IMG/VR virus record: IMGVR_UViG_3300020473_000013
Span: 1 to 64,000 of that record
Source: a virus
Length of the DNA: 64,000 bases
Reading direction: 5' to 3' (one strand)
Both the position numbers and the translations under genes were made by a program. This document shows positions 31,608-40,704 of the stretch, one piece after another (position 1 is the first letter of the stretch; each line of letters opens with the position of its first letter). Below the pieces are notes generated by a model. That model searched no databases and had not been told where the DNA came from. It saw only the letters and a list, made by a program, of their open reading frames with translations.

Positions 31608-32532
31608 AGGTATTTGCTCCTACGTATGAGATTCTGGTCGGATTTTGCAGGACGAATGAGTTGAGGCCTAGTTGGGAGATTCTGTCCAAGTTGACCCCAA
31701 TCTGGTCCTGCAGTAGTAACGGAGGTGAACCGCTTTCGGGATGATCGACTTCCATGAGAATTGCTTGGGCGAGGTCCGTAGCTAGGGCTCCGACACCGAC
31801 TGATTCGTTCAGCTCCGGACGCAGAATGCCCACCTCGACATGCTTGGTATTGATGTCAGCGATGATCTCCGACAAATCGTCGTTTCTCATGGGCTGCATC
31901 GTATCATCGTCGGGGACATCGAACAGGTTGTTAAGGATAACCCCTGGCGTAACGGTTCTCGCGTTTATGTCGATCAATGCTCGCCTCAGATCGGTGACCT
32001 TTCTGACGGTGATATACTCCATATCGACCGACTTATCATTCTCCACCCTAGTCTCCAGTTGCCGTAAACGATACTGGCTCAGGCTGGATGTATCACTGAG
32101 GACGTAGTACGTTGATCCAACAAACGGAACCTGTCGTCTGACCGTTTCTCCTGCTTGAAGCTGAGAGACGAGGGACGCAGGTCCAGAGGAGTGCCCCGTG
32201 TCAACAAACAACGGAATCACTAATGGCTCGCTACGAGCTAGATGGAAGTCCAGAAGATCGTAACCGAGCAAGATTAAATTATCGAAGTTCTCGGCTCGGT
32301 CAGAGATTCGGTCGGTGGTAAGCCGTTTTGACAGGGAAAACCTGTCTGTTGTGAATCCACGAAGATGAAGTACCCGAATTCCGAGGTCCGGGCGCAGACG
32401 TTTTATTTCCCTAGCGATGGAGCCTCCGTAGACACGGCTTGCTGTCTCGGATTGCACTAGGTATATATTCTCTGCCGAAGCTGGGGCCGCGAAGGCCACC
32501 AGCATCATTAGCAGTATCCCTGCGAGTCTCAT
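31597..32532 (-). CDS. Secreted periplasmic binding-protein-like protein
   Basis: A 311-residue protein with a clear signal peptide (hydrophobic residues 4-16, cleavage after A-S-A near 20). The rest looks like two alpha/beta lobes: an opening I-Y-L-V-Q-S-E strand, N-L-I-L-L-G-Y, a V-I-P-L-F-V strand, then G-V-I-L-N-N-L and V-G-V-G-A-L-A-T-D-L-A-Q-A-I near residue 250, ending I-G-V-N-L-D-R-I-S-Q-L-G-L. This order resembles the ABC substrate-binding family PF04392. No transporter genes are present. It is very unusual between tail fibre genes; it may act in the host envelope during infection. Confidence 0.6.
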   Translation of the reverse strand: MRLAGILLMMLVAFAAPASAENIYLVQSETASRVYGGSIAREIKRLRPDLGIRVLHLRGFTTDRFSLSKRLTTDRISDRAENFDNLILLGYDLLDFHLARSEPLVIPLFVDTGHSSGPASLVSQLQAGETVRRQVPFVGSTYYVLSDTSSLSQYRLRQLETRVENDKSVDMEYITVRKVTDLRRALIDINARTVTPGVILNNLFDVPDDDTMQPMRNDDLSEIIADINTKHVEVGILRPELNESVGVGALATDLAQAILMEVDHPESGSPPLLLQDQIGVNLDRISQLGLNSFVLQNPTRISYVGANTYEH

Positions 32533-32542
32533 AGGTTTTCCT

Positions 32543-33379
32543 TTAGGTTATAGGAAGAACCCGGGCGTTTCCGATAACGGGAATTGCAAAATGCAGCTTC
32601 AGGTTGTCTGCATCGACAAACTCCGTTCTGCTGGGCCAGACGATCTCATCGCCCTCCGTTACCTGAATCTGAAGGTCAGTGCTGTTCAGCGAGTGAGGAA
32701 TGACCCAAATTTCCGCGGGCTCTGTCTGAGCATGGGCGTATCCTTTAGAGCTTGAGGTCTGCTCCAGTGTTGTGGTGCGTGATCGCAAGTTGGTGAGCTG
32801 AGAATTGAAGTTGTTGAACCTCTGGTTGAGCGATACGGCGAGCTGCGCGATAGGGTTGAACAGGCTGCGCACCCACGATCCTGGTACGGCCTCATCATTC
32901 CCGTAGCTTTCACCTTCTTCGAGAATCCGTGTACGCAGCGGACCTTCCATTGTGTCGCCGGATTTATCCAAAGCCCCGATGTCACCCGGCAAGGTTCCGT
33001 GTGCGTTGCCTACCAGCGTCGCGTGGTCGTACAAGTCCTGATTGTCAGGCTCGGGAAGGTCCCAATACTGCTCGTCGAATACGCGGACCAGATTGGTCTC
33101 CTCGTACCACGAATGTTGATAGATTCCTCCTGCCGACCGCGACGAGCGGCGCATCAGCTTTCCGAAGTCGGGGCTAGACGCTTTCGATACGCGCCACAGG
33201 ACATTCAGAGGGGACGTGACATCATAAGGCTCATCATCAGACACCACCACTTGTATAGGCTCGTATGATGTCTGTGATGTCTTGAAAGTGAGGATTACCG
33301 GCTTCAGGTAGGACTGACCGCGAGCTTCCGCTGCGGCATCTACCCGAGATAGGAACTGCGTGAGTGTGTCGAATATCAT
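32543..33379 (-). CDS. Tail fibre / appendage protein with HNLG module
   Basis: A 278-residue protein. The ATG at 33379 is chosen because GAGGTG lies six bases before it. The N-terminal 125 residues look like a virion-docking domain. Next come K-S-G-D-T-M-E-G-P-L, typical of fibre shafts, a coiled coil (about 175-215), and a C-terminal HNLG-type module (W-V-I-P-H-S-L-N ... I-V-W-P-S). It probably attaches a small fibre. Confidence 0.7.
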   Translation of the reverse strand: MIFDTLTQFLSRVDAAAEARGQSYLKPVILTFKTSQTSYEPIQVVVSDDEPYDVTSPLNVLWRVSKASSPDFGKLMRRSSRSAGGIYQHSWYEETNLVRVFDEQYWDLPEPDNQDLYDHATLVGNAHGTLPGDIGALDKSGDTMEGPLRTRILEEGESYGNDEAVPGSWVRSLFNPIAQLAVSLNQRFNNFNSQLTNLRSRTTTLEQTSSSKGYAHAQTEPAEIWVIPHSLNSTDLQIQVTEGDEIVWPSRTEFVDADNLKLHFAIPVIGNARVLPIT

Positions 33380-33389
33380 GGCATTCACC

Positions 33390-33905
33390 TCAACGTTGGA
33401 CCATGGTGCGTTCGATCATCTGCGCGCTCAGGAGTTCCGACTTGGCATCAGCCCGAACCTGATTTACAGCACTAGCGACCTCTTTCAGGGTCTCGACACC
33501 GACAGAAACCATGACGATCTGACCTTCCTCCACGCACTTGACCTGGAACTCGTCCTGTACGCCCGCTAGATGTAAGGCCAAGCACTGGGTGAGGTGTGCG
33601 CTCGCCTCGTCGTCTGCACAGTAGAACGTGTCGTTTACTTGAACGCCCGAACCGATACGCTCCTCGTACTCACGCTGAGCGACGAACCCTTCGGAAGGGG
33701 CGCGGATAACGCGGGGGCGGTGTTCCAGCTCCTCGCGCTCAACGTTGACCGAGTACTCCGTAGGACGCTTGACGATCTGGGTTCGCTGCTGCTCCGTGAT
33801 AGAAACACTCGGATTCGGAATGATAGGATGCCGCCGAGAGTTGTACAGCCCGAGGATGGCGCCGGTCTCGGCATCGTAGTGGGCGAAGTGCTTTTCGTTT
33901 TTCAC
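33390..33905 (-). CDS. DUF4376-like tail fibre assembly protein
   Basis: A 171-residue protein starting at GTG, with GGAGAG upstream, one base after the stop of the collagen-like gene; the longer ATG frame would overlap that gene and has no better site. The N terminus has H-Y-D-A-E-T-G-A-I-L-G-L-Y and I-P-N-P-S-V-S-I-T as in fibre-assembly proteins. The C-terminal half (about 90-170) matches DUF4376 in layout (G-V-Q-V-N-D-T-F-Y-C-A-D-D). It likely chaperones the collagen-like fibre. Confidence 0.65.
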   Translation of the reverse strand: MKNEKHFAHYDAETGAILGLYNSRRHPIIPNPSVSITEQQRTQIVKRPTEYSVNVEREELEHRPRVIRAPSEGFVAQREYEERIGSGVQVNDTFYCADDEASAHLTQCLALHLAGVQDEFQVKCVEEGQIVMVSVGVETLKEVASAVNQVRADAKSELLSAQMIERTMVQR

Positions 33906-33906
33906 G

Positions 33907-34713
33907 TTACTCTCCGAGAAGGAACCAATAAAAATCCCAACCTGTAAGCGGCACAAGTTGGGTACCTCCAGCGCCGTCAGGCTCAAGCGCTATCATGTTC
34001 TTGTTAACTGCCAGAACCGCGTAACCCTGCTCGATCTTCTCCACCCGCACCTTGTACGCCACGTTGCCCGCAGGATTGACCCACTGCATGACGAATGACT
34101 TAGGCTTATCCAGAGCGGTGAGCGCTTCCGGGAACATCACCTGCTTGATCTCCGCAGGTTGGTTATCCGTGAATCGCCCCCACTGCATAATGCGCCCGTT
34201 GGATACACTCTCGGAGCTGCCGTCCTCGGTAGACGTAAGCTCTGGGGTCTCACCATCGAAGCCTGAGTTGCCTTGCTCGCCCGCTGGACCCGTGGGGCCG
34301 GTAGGCCCTGGAATGCCGCGAGGGCCGGTAGGTCCCTTGGGGCCTGGAGGACCCATAGGACCGATGTCCCCTTTAGGACCGGCACACCCGGGAACACCCG
34401 GGCGACCGTCACGACCATTACGCCCGCTGGGGCCAGCAGCTCCGCGAGGACCAGTAGCGCCTCGCGGGCCTACACCGATATTGTGAACGGTCATAAACCC
34501 GCTCACCTGCACGATGCTGTTATCTGCGCGGTAGAGGTTTAGCACCCCAACCTCGGGATCGAACTCCCCGCGCGTTACGAAGTTATCGTCCTCCCCGGCG
34601 GAACCGGGCGTCTGAGCTTCCACCTCGCGGCCGTTAAACACGACATCATCGTTGGGCCGGGCTTGATCACCCGGGTCCAACATCGAGAGTGGTACTTTCG
34701 TTAGGTTTCCCAT
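33907..34713 (-). CDS. Collagen-like fibre protein
   Basis: A 268-residue protein. N-terminal part (1-87): the module shared by the collagen-like genes ([26 protein letters not shown]). Then comes an uninterrupted Gly-X-Y region of about 23 triplets containing one Cys (P-G-C-A-G), which should form a collagen triple helix. A C-terminal beta domain of about 110 residues is seen only here. Start at 34713 after AGGTGA. It is probably a trimeric side fibre. Confidence 0.8.
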   Translation of the reverse strand: MGNLTKVPLSMLDPGDQARPNDDVVFNGREVEAQTPGSAGEDDNFVTRGEFDPEVGVLNLYRADNSIVQVSGFMTVHNIGVGPRGATGPRGAAGPSGRNGRDGRPGVPGCAGPKGDIGPMGPPGPKGPTGPRGIPGPTGPTGPAGEQGNSGFDGETPELTSTEDGSSESVSNGRIMQWGRFTDNQPAEIKQVMFPEALTALDKPKSFVMQWVNPAGNVAYKVRVEKIEQGYAVLAVNKNMIALEPDGAGGTQLVPLTGWDFYWFLLGE

Positions 34714-34722
34714 GCTAATCAC

Positions 34723-34893
34723 CTATTGAACAGGGAGCCACTGGGAGTTATCCGCGCTCCGTATTTTCGTGTTGGCTCGCGTCATCTGAATCCAACGGGA
34801 ATTGTCAGCGGAACGAACCTTCCATCCGAAGTTCGAGAAATTTTCGATCCACTTACTTGTAGGAGTCTCACGGACTCTGAGTTTGACAGCCAT
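34723..34893 (-). CDS. Miniprotein with three R-W repeats
   Basis: A 56-residue gene between the collagen-like gene and the 1096-residue adhesin, with AAGGGG before the ATG. It consists of three short repeats: R-V-R-E-T-P-T-S-K-W-I, K-V-R-S-A-D-N-S-R-W-I and K-I-R-S-A-D-N-S-Q-W-L. The N-terminal 55 residues of the large adhesin have the same three-repeat pattern, so this is that module on its own. It may cap or link the adhesin. Confidence 0.7.
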   Translation of the reverse strand: MAVKLRVRETPTSKWIENFSNFGWKVRSADNSRWIQMTRANTKIRSADNSQWLPVQ

Positions 34894-34897
34894 CAGT

Positions 34898-37800
34898 TTA
34901 CCCCTTCCTGACTACTCTGCGGTACACCAGATAGCGCGTGTCAGTCTCTGGGTTTGTGATCCTACGAGGCCACTCAAGATACTTGCTGAACCACTCCGTA
35001 TCGCCTAAGTAAACCCAGTTACCGTTTTGCGCTTCCCAAATCTTATTGGTCTCGACACTGTACACCCGACCGTCGGCCATTGGCTGAATAATACCTTTGA
35101 AGGTAGAACTAGCCTGGCTGTGAGTGTAGTATCCGTACCGCGAACTACCTGCGAACTTGGCCGTACGGCTGTCGTCGTTGAAGTTGAAATTATTAGTCTG
35201 GAAGGACCCGCCTCCGAACCGTTCACAATCAACGATCAAGCTATCGCCGGAGCGTCGCACAGACACCCTACTCGATTTACCTTCCCATGAACCGGAGGTA
35301 TCGCCTTCTCCCCAGTCCTGAATCACAACGGGAGCGTTAACCCCATCGTAGTAGATCAGCCCGAAGCCGCTTCTCGGAACTTGGCCACCTTGGCTGCGTC
35401 CTACTACCAGCAGGTGAGGAATACCGTCAACCACTTTGGCGCCAACGACAAGACCGATAGTGTCATCGTCATTATCGCTGGACGTTAGTACGGCATTGAG
35501 GCCGTAAGACTCCAGCTCGTTAGGACTGAGGATGGAGTTAGGGCTAGCCGTGTTCGTCGGCATGACAAACGATCCAATACTGTCATCGAAGTACCAGTCG
35601 TCGCCTTCGCCTGATGCGTCTCCTGCAGTCGCGTAGTAGTTAGGACCGTCAGTACGAGGCCAGGTGTTAAAGATGCCTTTGACACTAGGCGCAGGATGGT
35701 TGCTCATGTAGTTGTTGGCATCAGCATCATTATCGAACACCAGACCTTGCGCCTGAGGCATACGAACCGCATTGCCTGCACCGAGGGCATTATCCGGCTC
35801 GAAGTAGGCGCCCCGCCAGTCGTCAGACGTGATAAGAACCACTCTACCTGTTCCCGTGTCCGTGATCTTCATATTGAGCCAAGACGGAGTGTTATCTGGG
35901 ATGTTCTCCACCAACACATAGATAAAGTAGGTACCGGGTTCAACGCTCAAGGACTCCGTAACTACGTCAGGAAGCTGGAGCGTCGCAACGTGGTTAATTG
36001 GTCCTCCTTCAGGCACAATAAAGACGGAAGCAAGGTCGTCAGCTACACCTGCAATCTCGATGTTTCCACTTGTGGTGTGAAACATGTTGACAACCATGAA
36101 AGCGCGGTTCCCTGCAACGATCTTGTCGGCCTCGATACTGATTTGATACGCACCGTCTCCAACTCCGCCCGCCCCAGGAGGACCAAAGGCTGTCATCTTG
36201 CTGAGACCTTGCGTAAATCGCTCGAAGCGCATACCTGAGGAAAGGTGCTCGATAGGACAGTGAACGGTCTGGCGCCAGTAACTGGTGGAGCCAGGACTGG
36301 ACACCTCTAACTGATCCAAGCCAGTGGCAGGAACGGGGAAGCCGCCGTAACCACCTTCTTCCCAACGTAGCGTCGGAACAACGGTGTCGTCAATCAGCAA
36401 ACCATCACCCTTCACTTGAATGCGATTAGGAGCGCCATTTGGTGGAGCCACGCCTGCTGCTGCCGTGGCGTACTCGACCAGAGCGTACTCGTTATTGCCA
36501 GCCGCTCCTCCAAAGTCACTGAACACGGAACGATCTTCCTCACCGGACCACGGCTTACCACATTCAACACTGGTGGTCGGACACTCTACCAAGAACGACC
36601 ACGATGTCTCTCCCGAGCCCTCAACGCGCACTACAACCTCACGACCCGCTGCTGGGTCGTAGGAGAACTCGATTGAGCTTTCCTCTGCAACGGGGCCTTT
36701 TGTGTACGCCACCAGGTTCTCGTTCTGGTAGACGGTGATAGTGTCGGGAATGTTGTACGTCTGGTACCGCACACGAACGTTACCTGGCTCGTCGCCCAGA
36801 TCGTAGTAGGTATCGGTTCTACCGGCACCTCCGCTCTCCGTCACACCGTGCTCATCACCACACCATTTAGGGTGATTAGGACGCCCGTTACCAGGGCTGC
36901 CCGTACCAGTCTTACCTGTAGCGTCAACGCAGAACAGGTAGTAGGTGAAGGCCCCTGTAGGCAGTTTGTGGTGTATACGGAATCGAACCTCTGTATCACC
37001 TCCGGCAGAGTCGGGATCGTAGTCGAACTCTATCGGCTGACGGTAATACATAGAGACGTAACCGTCGGTCTTGTAGATGGTATTACCACCATGGATGACC
37101 TCAAGCATAACGTCTTCGTTAGAGGAGTAGTCATAGGTGATGCCGCGCATTTCAATCACGCCGGCTTCCGTACCCATGTCATGAATGCGCTCCTCTACGA
37201 GGTGATCCCCGGTAGCGCTGCCATCGAACACGCCACGGCAAGCAAACAGTTGGTCAGCGTAGTCGTCACCGGGACAGCCCAACTTGTAGTAGAAGGCACC
37301 TTCGCGATTACCTTCGACTTCTACGCGGACAATACCATCACCTTCAACGTCAGTAGACCACGGGAATGTCACGAAACCGCGGGGTTGGGGCTCTCCCGTT
37401 TTGCGGACTAGCTTAGGCGTTTCGGCAAGTAAATCACCTTTGTAGAAAACGCGAATCTGGGTGGTGCCGATAGTACCGATGTAGCGCAGATAAACATTTC
37501 CGTCGTTCTTGGGGAGGCGATGGAAGTAGCTGCGTTTCTCCTGATAGTCTGGATCGGGCATCATGCGGAACATCATGTCGGTAACGGACGTGTTACACCC
37601 GTAGGGAGAACTTCCACTGCCTGAGCCACCGCTGCCAGCAGCGTCTCCTCCTCCAACGCCTCCGTAGTTTCCTCCGCCTCCGGAGCCGCCACCACCAGAG
37701 CCACCTGAACCTCCTGAGCCTCCCCAGTTAGTTCCTCCGCCCCAACCGCCGACGCCACCATTGCCATATCCACCACCCCAGCCACCTTGGCCCCAAGGGT

Positions 37801-38188
37801 AAGTCGAACCGTGGCCCCAGCCGGAACCCCATGATATACCGCCACCCCAAGGACCGCCTGATCCCCAGTAGCCACCACCCCAGTTTCCCCACGGGTCGCT
37901 GCCACCTCCAGGACCTCCGGCGCCACCATCGGGGCCACCTAGGGACGGTCCGGACCCGTTCTCGCCTGTACCGTCGGGCGTACCTCCGTACTCATCATCG
38001 CCGCAGGGGTCCTCCGACAAACAGTCGATATTGACCCAGTAGTTATTGGTACCGTGGCGCGCCTTCATCCCGTGAGAAGGCAGCAAACGCCGCCAACCGT
38101 CGTTAGCAGCGTTACGCACGTACCACTCAGACTGGCAGATGTCGAGCCAGTCGCTATTCAATGGATTCCGTATGCGTAAGCGACCCAT
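34898..38188 (-). CDS. Large modular adhesin
   Basis: A 1096-residue protein. Residues 1-55: three R-W repeats like the neighbouring miniprotein. Residues about 65-200: a very Gly-rich linker with many W-G-G units. Residues about 200-610: four related domains with paired cysteines, each with a Y-strand, an F-x-Y-D-P turn and a V-x-C-P end. These resemble pre-peptidase C-terminal (PPC) type sandwiches. A beta domain follows, then a concanavalin-like C terminus (about 830-1096) homologous to the gene at 25681. AAGGA precedes the ATG. Likely a receptor-binding or depolymerase-type fibre, though no catalytic residues are evident. Confidence 0.72.
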   Translation of the reverse strand: MGRLRIRNPLNSDWLDICQSEWYVRNAANDGWRRLLPSHGMKARHGTNNYWVNIDCLSEDPCGDDEYGGTPDGTGENGSGPSLGGPDGGAGGPGGGSDPWGNWGGGYWGSGGPWGGGISWGSGWGHGSTYPWGQGGWGGGYGNGGVGGWGGGTNWGGSGGSGGSGGGGSGGGGNYGGVGGGDAAGSGGSGSGSSPYGCNTSVTDMMFRMMPDPDYQEKRSYFHRLPKNDGNVYLRYIGTIGTTQIRVFYKGDLLAETPKLVRKTGEPQPRGFVTFPWSTDVEGDGIVRVEVEGNREGAFYYKLGCPGDDYADQLFACRGVFDGSATGDHLVEERIHDMGTEAGVIEMRGITYDYSSNEDVMLEVIHGGNTIYKTDGYVSMYYRQPIEFDYDPDSAGGDTEVRFRIHHKLPTGAFTYYLFCVDATGKTGTGSPGNGRPNHPKWCGDEHGVTESGGAGRTDTYYDLGDEPGNVRVRYQTYNIPDTITVYQNENLVAYTKGPVAEESSIEFSYDPAAGREVVVRVEGSGETSWSFLVECPTTSVECGKPWSGEEDRSVFSDFGGAAGNNEYALVEYATAAAGVAPPNGAPNRIQVKGDGLLIDDTVVPTLRWEEGGYGGFPVPATGLDQLEVSSPGSTSYWRQTVHCPIEHLSSGMRFERFTQGLSKMTAFGPPGAGGVGDGAYQISIEADKIVAGNRAFMVVNMFHTTSGNIEIAGVADDLASVFIVPEGGPINHVATLQLPDVVTESLSVEPGTYFIYVLVENIPDNTPSWLNMKITDTGTGRVVLITSDDWRGAYFEPDNALGAGNAVRMPQAQGLVFDNDADANNYMSNHPAPSVKGIFNTWPRTDGPNYYATAGDASGEGDDWYFDDSIGSFVMPTNTASPNSILSPNELESYGLNAVLTSSDNDDDTIGLVVGAKVVDGIPHLLVVGRSQGGQVPRSGFGLIYYDGVNAPVVIQDWGEGDTSGSWEGKSSRVSVRRSGDSLIVDCERFGGGSFQTNNFNFNDDSRTAKFAGSSRYGYYTHSQASSTFKGIIQPMADGRVYSVETNKIWEAQNGNWVYLGDTEWFSKYLEWPRRITNPETDTRYLVYRRVVRKG

Positions 38189-38200
38189 AGCAGTTCCTTA

Positions 38201-38704
38201 TCACGGTCTGATCCAGAGAGCACCCGCGCCCACAGCGCCGGGGTCTTCCGTCTGAATGTAGATGTCCACCTGCCCAGTATCACCTTTGATGCCGTCTGCA
38301 CCACGGGGCCCGGGAGGCCCTTCAGGTCCTTGAGGCCCCATATCACCGCGAGGCCCTGTAGCGCCAGGGGTTCCGGGCGGGCCTTGGCAGCCAGGAGGAC
38401 CTTGAAGGCCGTCCTGCCCTAACAGACCGTCAGTACCGTCAGTACCGCCTATGCCTTGGGGACCTGCGGGACCCATACCGATGCTGCTCTGGGTCATGAA
38501 GCCGCTGATCTGTAGCTTCTGGCCGTTGACGAGAGTGATGGTGAGGATACCAGTCGTGTCGTCAAAGTGACCCGACTTCAACCCCGTGTTGTTTAGATTC
38601 TCGTCCTCTTCCGCTGTAACCTCTTCACCGTTGTACCGAATATCGGAATCAGGTCGACCGCGAGACTCCAGCATGGAAAGCGGCGTGCGTGTCAATCCAC
38701 CCAT
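38201..38704 (-). CDS. Collagen-like fibre protein
   Basis: A 167-residue protein with the shared N-terminal module ([21 protein letters not shown]), about 22 Gly-X-Y triplets including P-G-C-Q-G, and a short tail ending [14 protein letters not shown]. The tail (D-P-G-A-x-G-x-G-x-L-W) recurs in the two longer collagen-like genes upstream, where more sequence follows. It has no head domain of its own. GGAGGG precedes the ATG. Confidence 0.78.
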   Translation of the reverse strand: MGGLTRTPLSMLESRGRPDSDIRYNGEEVTAEEDENLNNTGLKSGHFDDTTGILTITLVNGQKLQISGFMTQSSIGMGPAGPQGIGGTDGTDGLLGQDGLQGPPGCQGPPGTPGATGPRGDMGPQGPEGPPGPRGADGIKGDTGQVDIYIQTEDPGAVGAGALWIRP

Positions 38705-38877
38705 GGGTCACCCTCCAGTTTCTTATCCATCCTTTTCTTCTCCTCTCGAAGCACTCTGTCCAGCTCCGAGCGTGTTAATCGGAAGCGCTTGCATGTTAGG
38801 CAGGCTCCGTTCAGCTCGACGCAAATGGATTGTGCGGAATCGTATCGCCATTTGCGTTTGCACTCTGGGCATTGCAT
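38692..38877 (-). CDS. Small zinc-ribbon-like protein
   Basis: A 61-residue protein with C-P-E-C near the N terminus and C-L-T-C at about residue 26, a four-Cys arrangement typical of a zinc ribbon, followed by a charged helix. AGGTGA precedes the ATG. It overlaps the collagen-like gene by 13 bases. A similar C-x-x-C protein occurs at 44385 next to another fibre gene. Role unknown; perhaps an assembly or regulatory factor. Confidence 0.6.
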   Translation of the reverse strand: MQCPECKRKWRYDSAQSICVELNGACLTCKRFRLTRSELDRVLREEKKRMDKKLEGDPWVD

Positions 38878-38899
38878 GAATCACCTCACTTTGTGGCGG

Positions 38900-39586
38900 C
38901 TAGGGCCATGGGGTCCCAATCGGAGGGTCCGTAGGAGGGTTGCTACCTCCACCACTGCCGCCGCCGTCATTTGGGTTGCCGTTAGGGTTAACCCAGAGCA
39001 CTCCGCCTCCTGCAGCGCCAGGGTCAGTGGTAGACACAATAATGCGCACTGACCCGTCGGGGCCAGGAGGACCGGCGGGACCTTTAGGCCCTCCTTCTCC
39101 CCTAGGTCCTGTGGGGCCGACAGGACCGATATCACCTGTTCTACCCTTCGGTCCTACACGCCCTCTTGGGCCTGTCATACCGCGAATACCAGGAGGGCCC
39201 TGCATGCCGCGTCTCCCATCTGGGCCCTTTGGACCCTGCATGCCGCGTTCACCTTGAGGACCCTCACAGCCTTGTTCACCTGGCGCACCGTCTTTACCCG
39301 GCTTACCTGGCTTTCCATCTTGACCTCGCGGACCTTGAGGACCTGTCGGACCTCGAGGAATCTTGTCTGCGGTGGGAAAACCCGTAACACTGACCCTCTG
39401 TCCGTTTTTCATGCGAAGAACCAGAGTGCCCAATATGGGATCGAAAAATCCGTTTTCGACTTCTGATATAGGGGCCTCGTTAGGGGGCTCCAAATTCAGC
39501 CTTTCCTCTCGAACGACCAACTCTGTATCAGGGTCTGTGTCAGGAGCGCTGATCTGGTCTATCTGGGGCCGCGTTAATCCGACCAT
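38900..39586 (-). CDS. Collagen-like fibre protein
   Basis: A 228-residue protein starting at 39586 after AGGAGGA. N-terminal module: G-L-T-R-P-Q-I, V-V-R-E-E-R-L-N-L-E, F-F-D-P-I-L-G-T-L, V-T-G-F-P-T. About 33 Gly-X-Y triplets follow, with one Cys (Q-G-C-E-G). It ends in D-P-G-A-A-G-G-G-V-L-W and a Pro/Gly tail. Closely related to the gene at 39625, indicating tandem duplication. Confidence 0.8.
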   Translation of the reverse strand: MVGLTRPQIDQISAPDTDPDTELVVREERLNLEPPNEAPISEVENGFFDPILGTLVLRMKNGQRVSVTGFPTADKIPRGPTGPQGPRGQDGKPGKPGKDGAPGEQGCEGPQGERGMQGPKGPDGRRGMQGPPGIRGMTGPRGRVGPKGRTGDIGPVGPTGPRGEGGPKGPAGPPGPDGSVRIIVSTTDPGAAGGGVLWVNPNGNPNDGGGSGGGSNPPTDPPIGTPWP

Positions 39587-39624
39587 GTGAAATTCCTCCT
39601 GTAGCCAATACCGGCACATCGCCG

Positions 39625-40695
39625 CTATTTGACTAGGGTAAGAGTAGCGGCAGTACCTCCGTTGATAAACAAGGCGTTATTTATGCGCCAGCGGGGATCG
39701 CTTCTATCCAAGGTCATGTCCCGAGCTTCACCACTTGGCACTTTCACCGATTTGTACAGTGTCTTCCCAGGCCAGTCGAAGTAGAGCTTCATGGTCAAGG
39801 TATTACCGCCTGCGGAATTGTACAACCTAAGCGTGGTGATCGGATCATCACAGCAGTCCATGGGCACGTTGAAGATCATGCCGTCTCCTTCACCTTCGCT
39901 GTACTGAGAGGTGTCGTACATGGCGTGCTGCATTTCCGAACCTGCGATCAGGAACCCCTTGCAGTTGAATGCGATCCCACCAGCAGGATTTCCTGTACTT
40001 GGCTTGTAACAATGCACAGGGGCGGGCTCCGGCTCGGGACCGGGTGTCGGATCAGGCGGAGGAACGTAATCGTCCTCAGGTTCTGGTTCCGAGGAGTCTA
40101 CCCAGAGAGCACCCGCGCCTACGGCTCCAGGGTCTGTATCAGACACTATGATGTTCGGCATACTTTCCGGACCCGCTGGACCCGCCTCCCCTGCAGGACC
40201 GGGGTCGCCACGAGGACCAGTAGGACCTTCGGGACCCGTTACGCCTTGAGCGCCTTTCGGGCCAATGGGTCCTCGAGGACCAATAAGCCCTCTCAAGCCA
40301 GGAGGTCCCTGCATACCTTTTCGCCCGTCTCGACCAGGAGGCCCTTGAGGACCTCTGTCTCCCCTAGGACCCTCACAACCCTCTTCTCCAGGAGAACCAT
40401 CGCGACCTCTATTACCGGGAAGCCCGTCTGCGCCCCGTTGACCCTGAGGGCCTGTGGCACCTGTAGGAATCTTGTCCTCTGTCGGGAATCCCGTAATGCG
40501 AAGTTGCTGTCCGCTTTGAAGCTGTAGCCGAAGCACACCCATGACAGGATCAAAGTGGCCAAACTCTATCTCGGAGATAGATGATTCGTTCGGCACCTCC
40601 AGGCTTAGCTTCTTCTCACGGACAACAATATCTGTTGCCTTGTCTTGACCTTGAGCGTGGATCAAACCGACCACAGGTCTTGTTAACCCTGCCAT
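39625..40695 (-). CDS. Collagen-like fibre protein with C-terminal head
   Basis: A 356-residue protein. N-terminal module as in the gene at 38900 (G-L-T-R-P-V-V, V-V-R-E-K-K-L). It has about 32 Gly-X-Y triplets with one Cys (E-G-C-E-G), the [11 protein letters not shown] segment, and a Pro/Glu linker ([11 protein letters not shown]). A globular C-terminal domain of about 125 residues with four Cys follows, including a Cys-Cys pair. The head probably binds a receptor while the collagen part forms the shaft. Confidence 0.8.
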   Translation of the reverse strand: MAGLTRPVVGLIHAQGQDKATDIVVREKKLSLEVPNESSISEIEFGHFDPVMGVLRLQLQSGQQLRITGFPTEDKIPTGATGPQGQRGADGLPGNRGRDGSPGEEGCEGPRGDRGPQGPPGRDGRKGMQGPPGLRGLIGPRGPIGPKGAQGVTGPEGPTGPRGDPGPAGEAGPAGPESMPNIIVSDTDPGAVGAGALWVDSSEPEPEDDYVPPPDPTPGPEPEPAPVHCYKPSTGNPAGGIAFNCKGFLIAGSEMQHAMYDTSQYSEGEGDGMIFNVPMDCCDDPITTLRLYNSAGGNTLTMKLYFDWPGKTLYKSVKVPSGEARDMTLDRSDPRWRINNALFINGGTAATLTLVK

Positions 40696-40704
40696 ATCTT
40701 TCTC

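Noticed and set aside
34052-34486. Long plus-strand frames opposite the collagen-like genes (also near 38940 and 39925)
   Set aside because: Gly-X-Y codons give open frames on the other strand; their Pro-rich products are shadows without ribosome sites.
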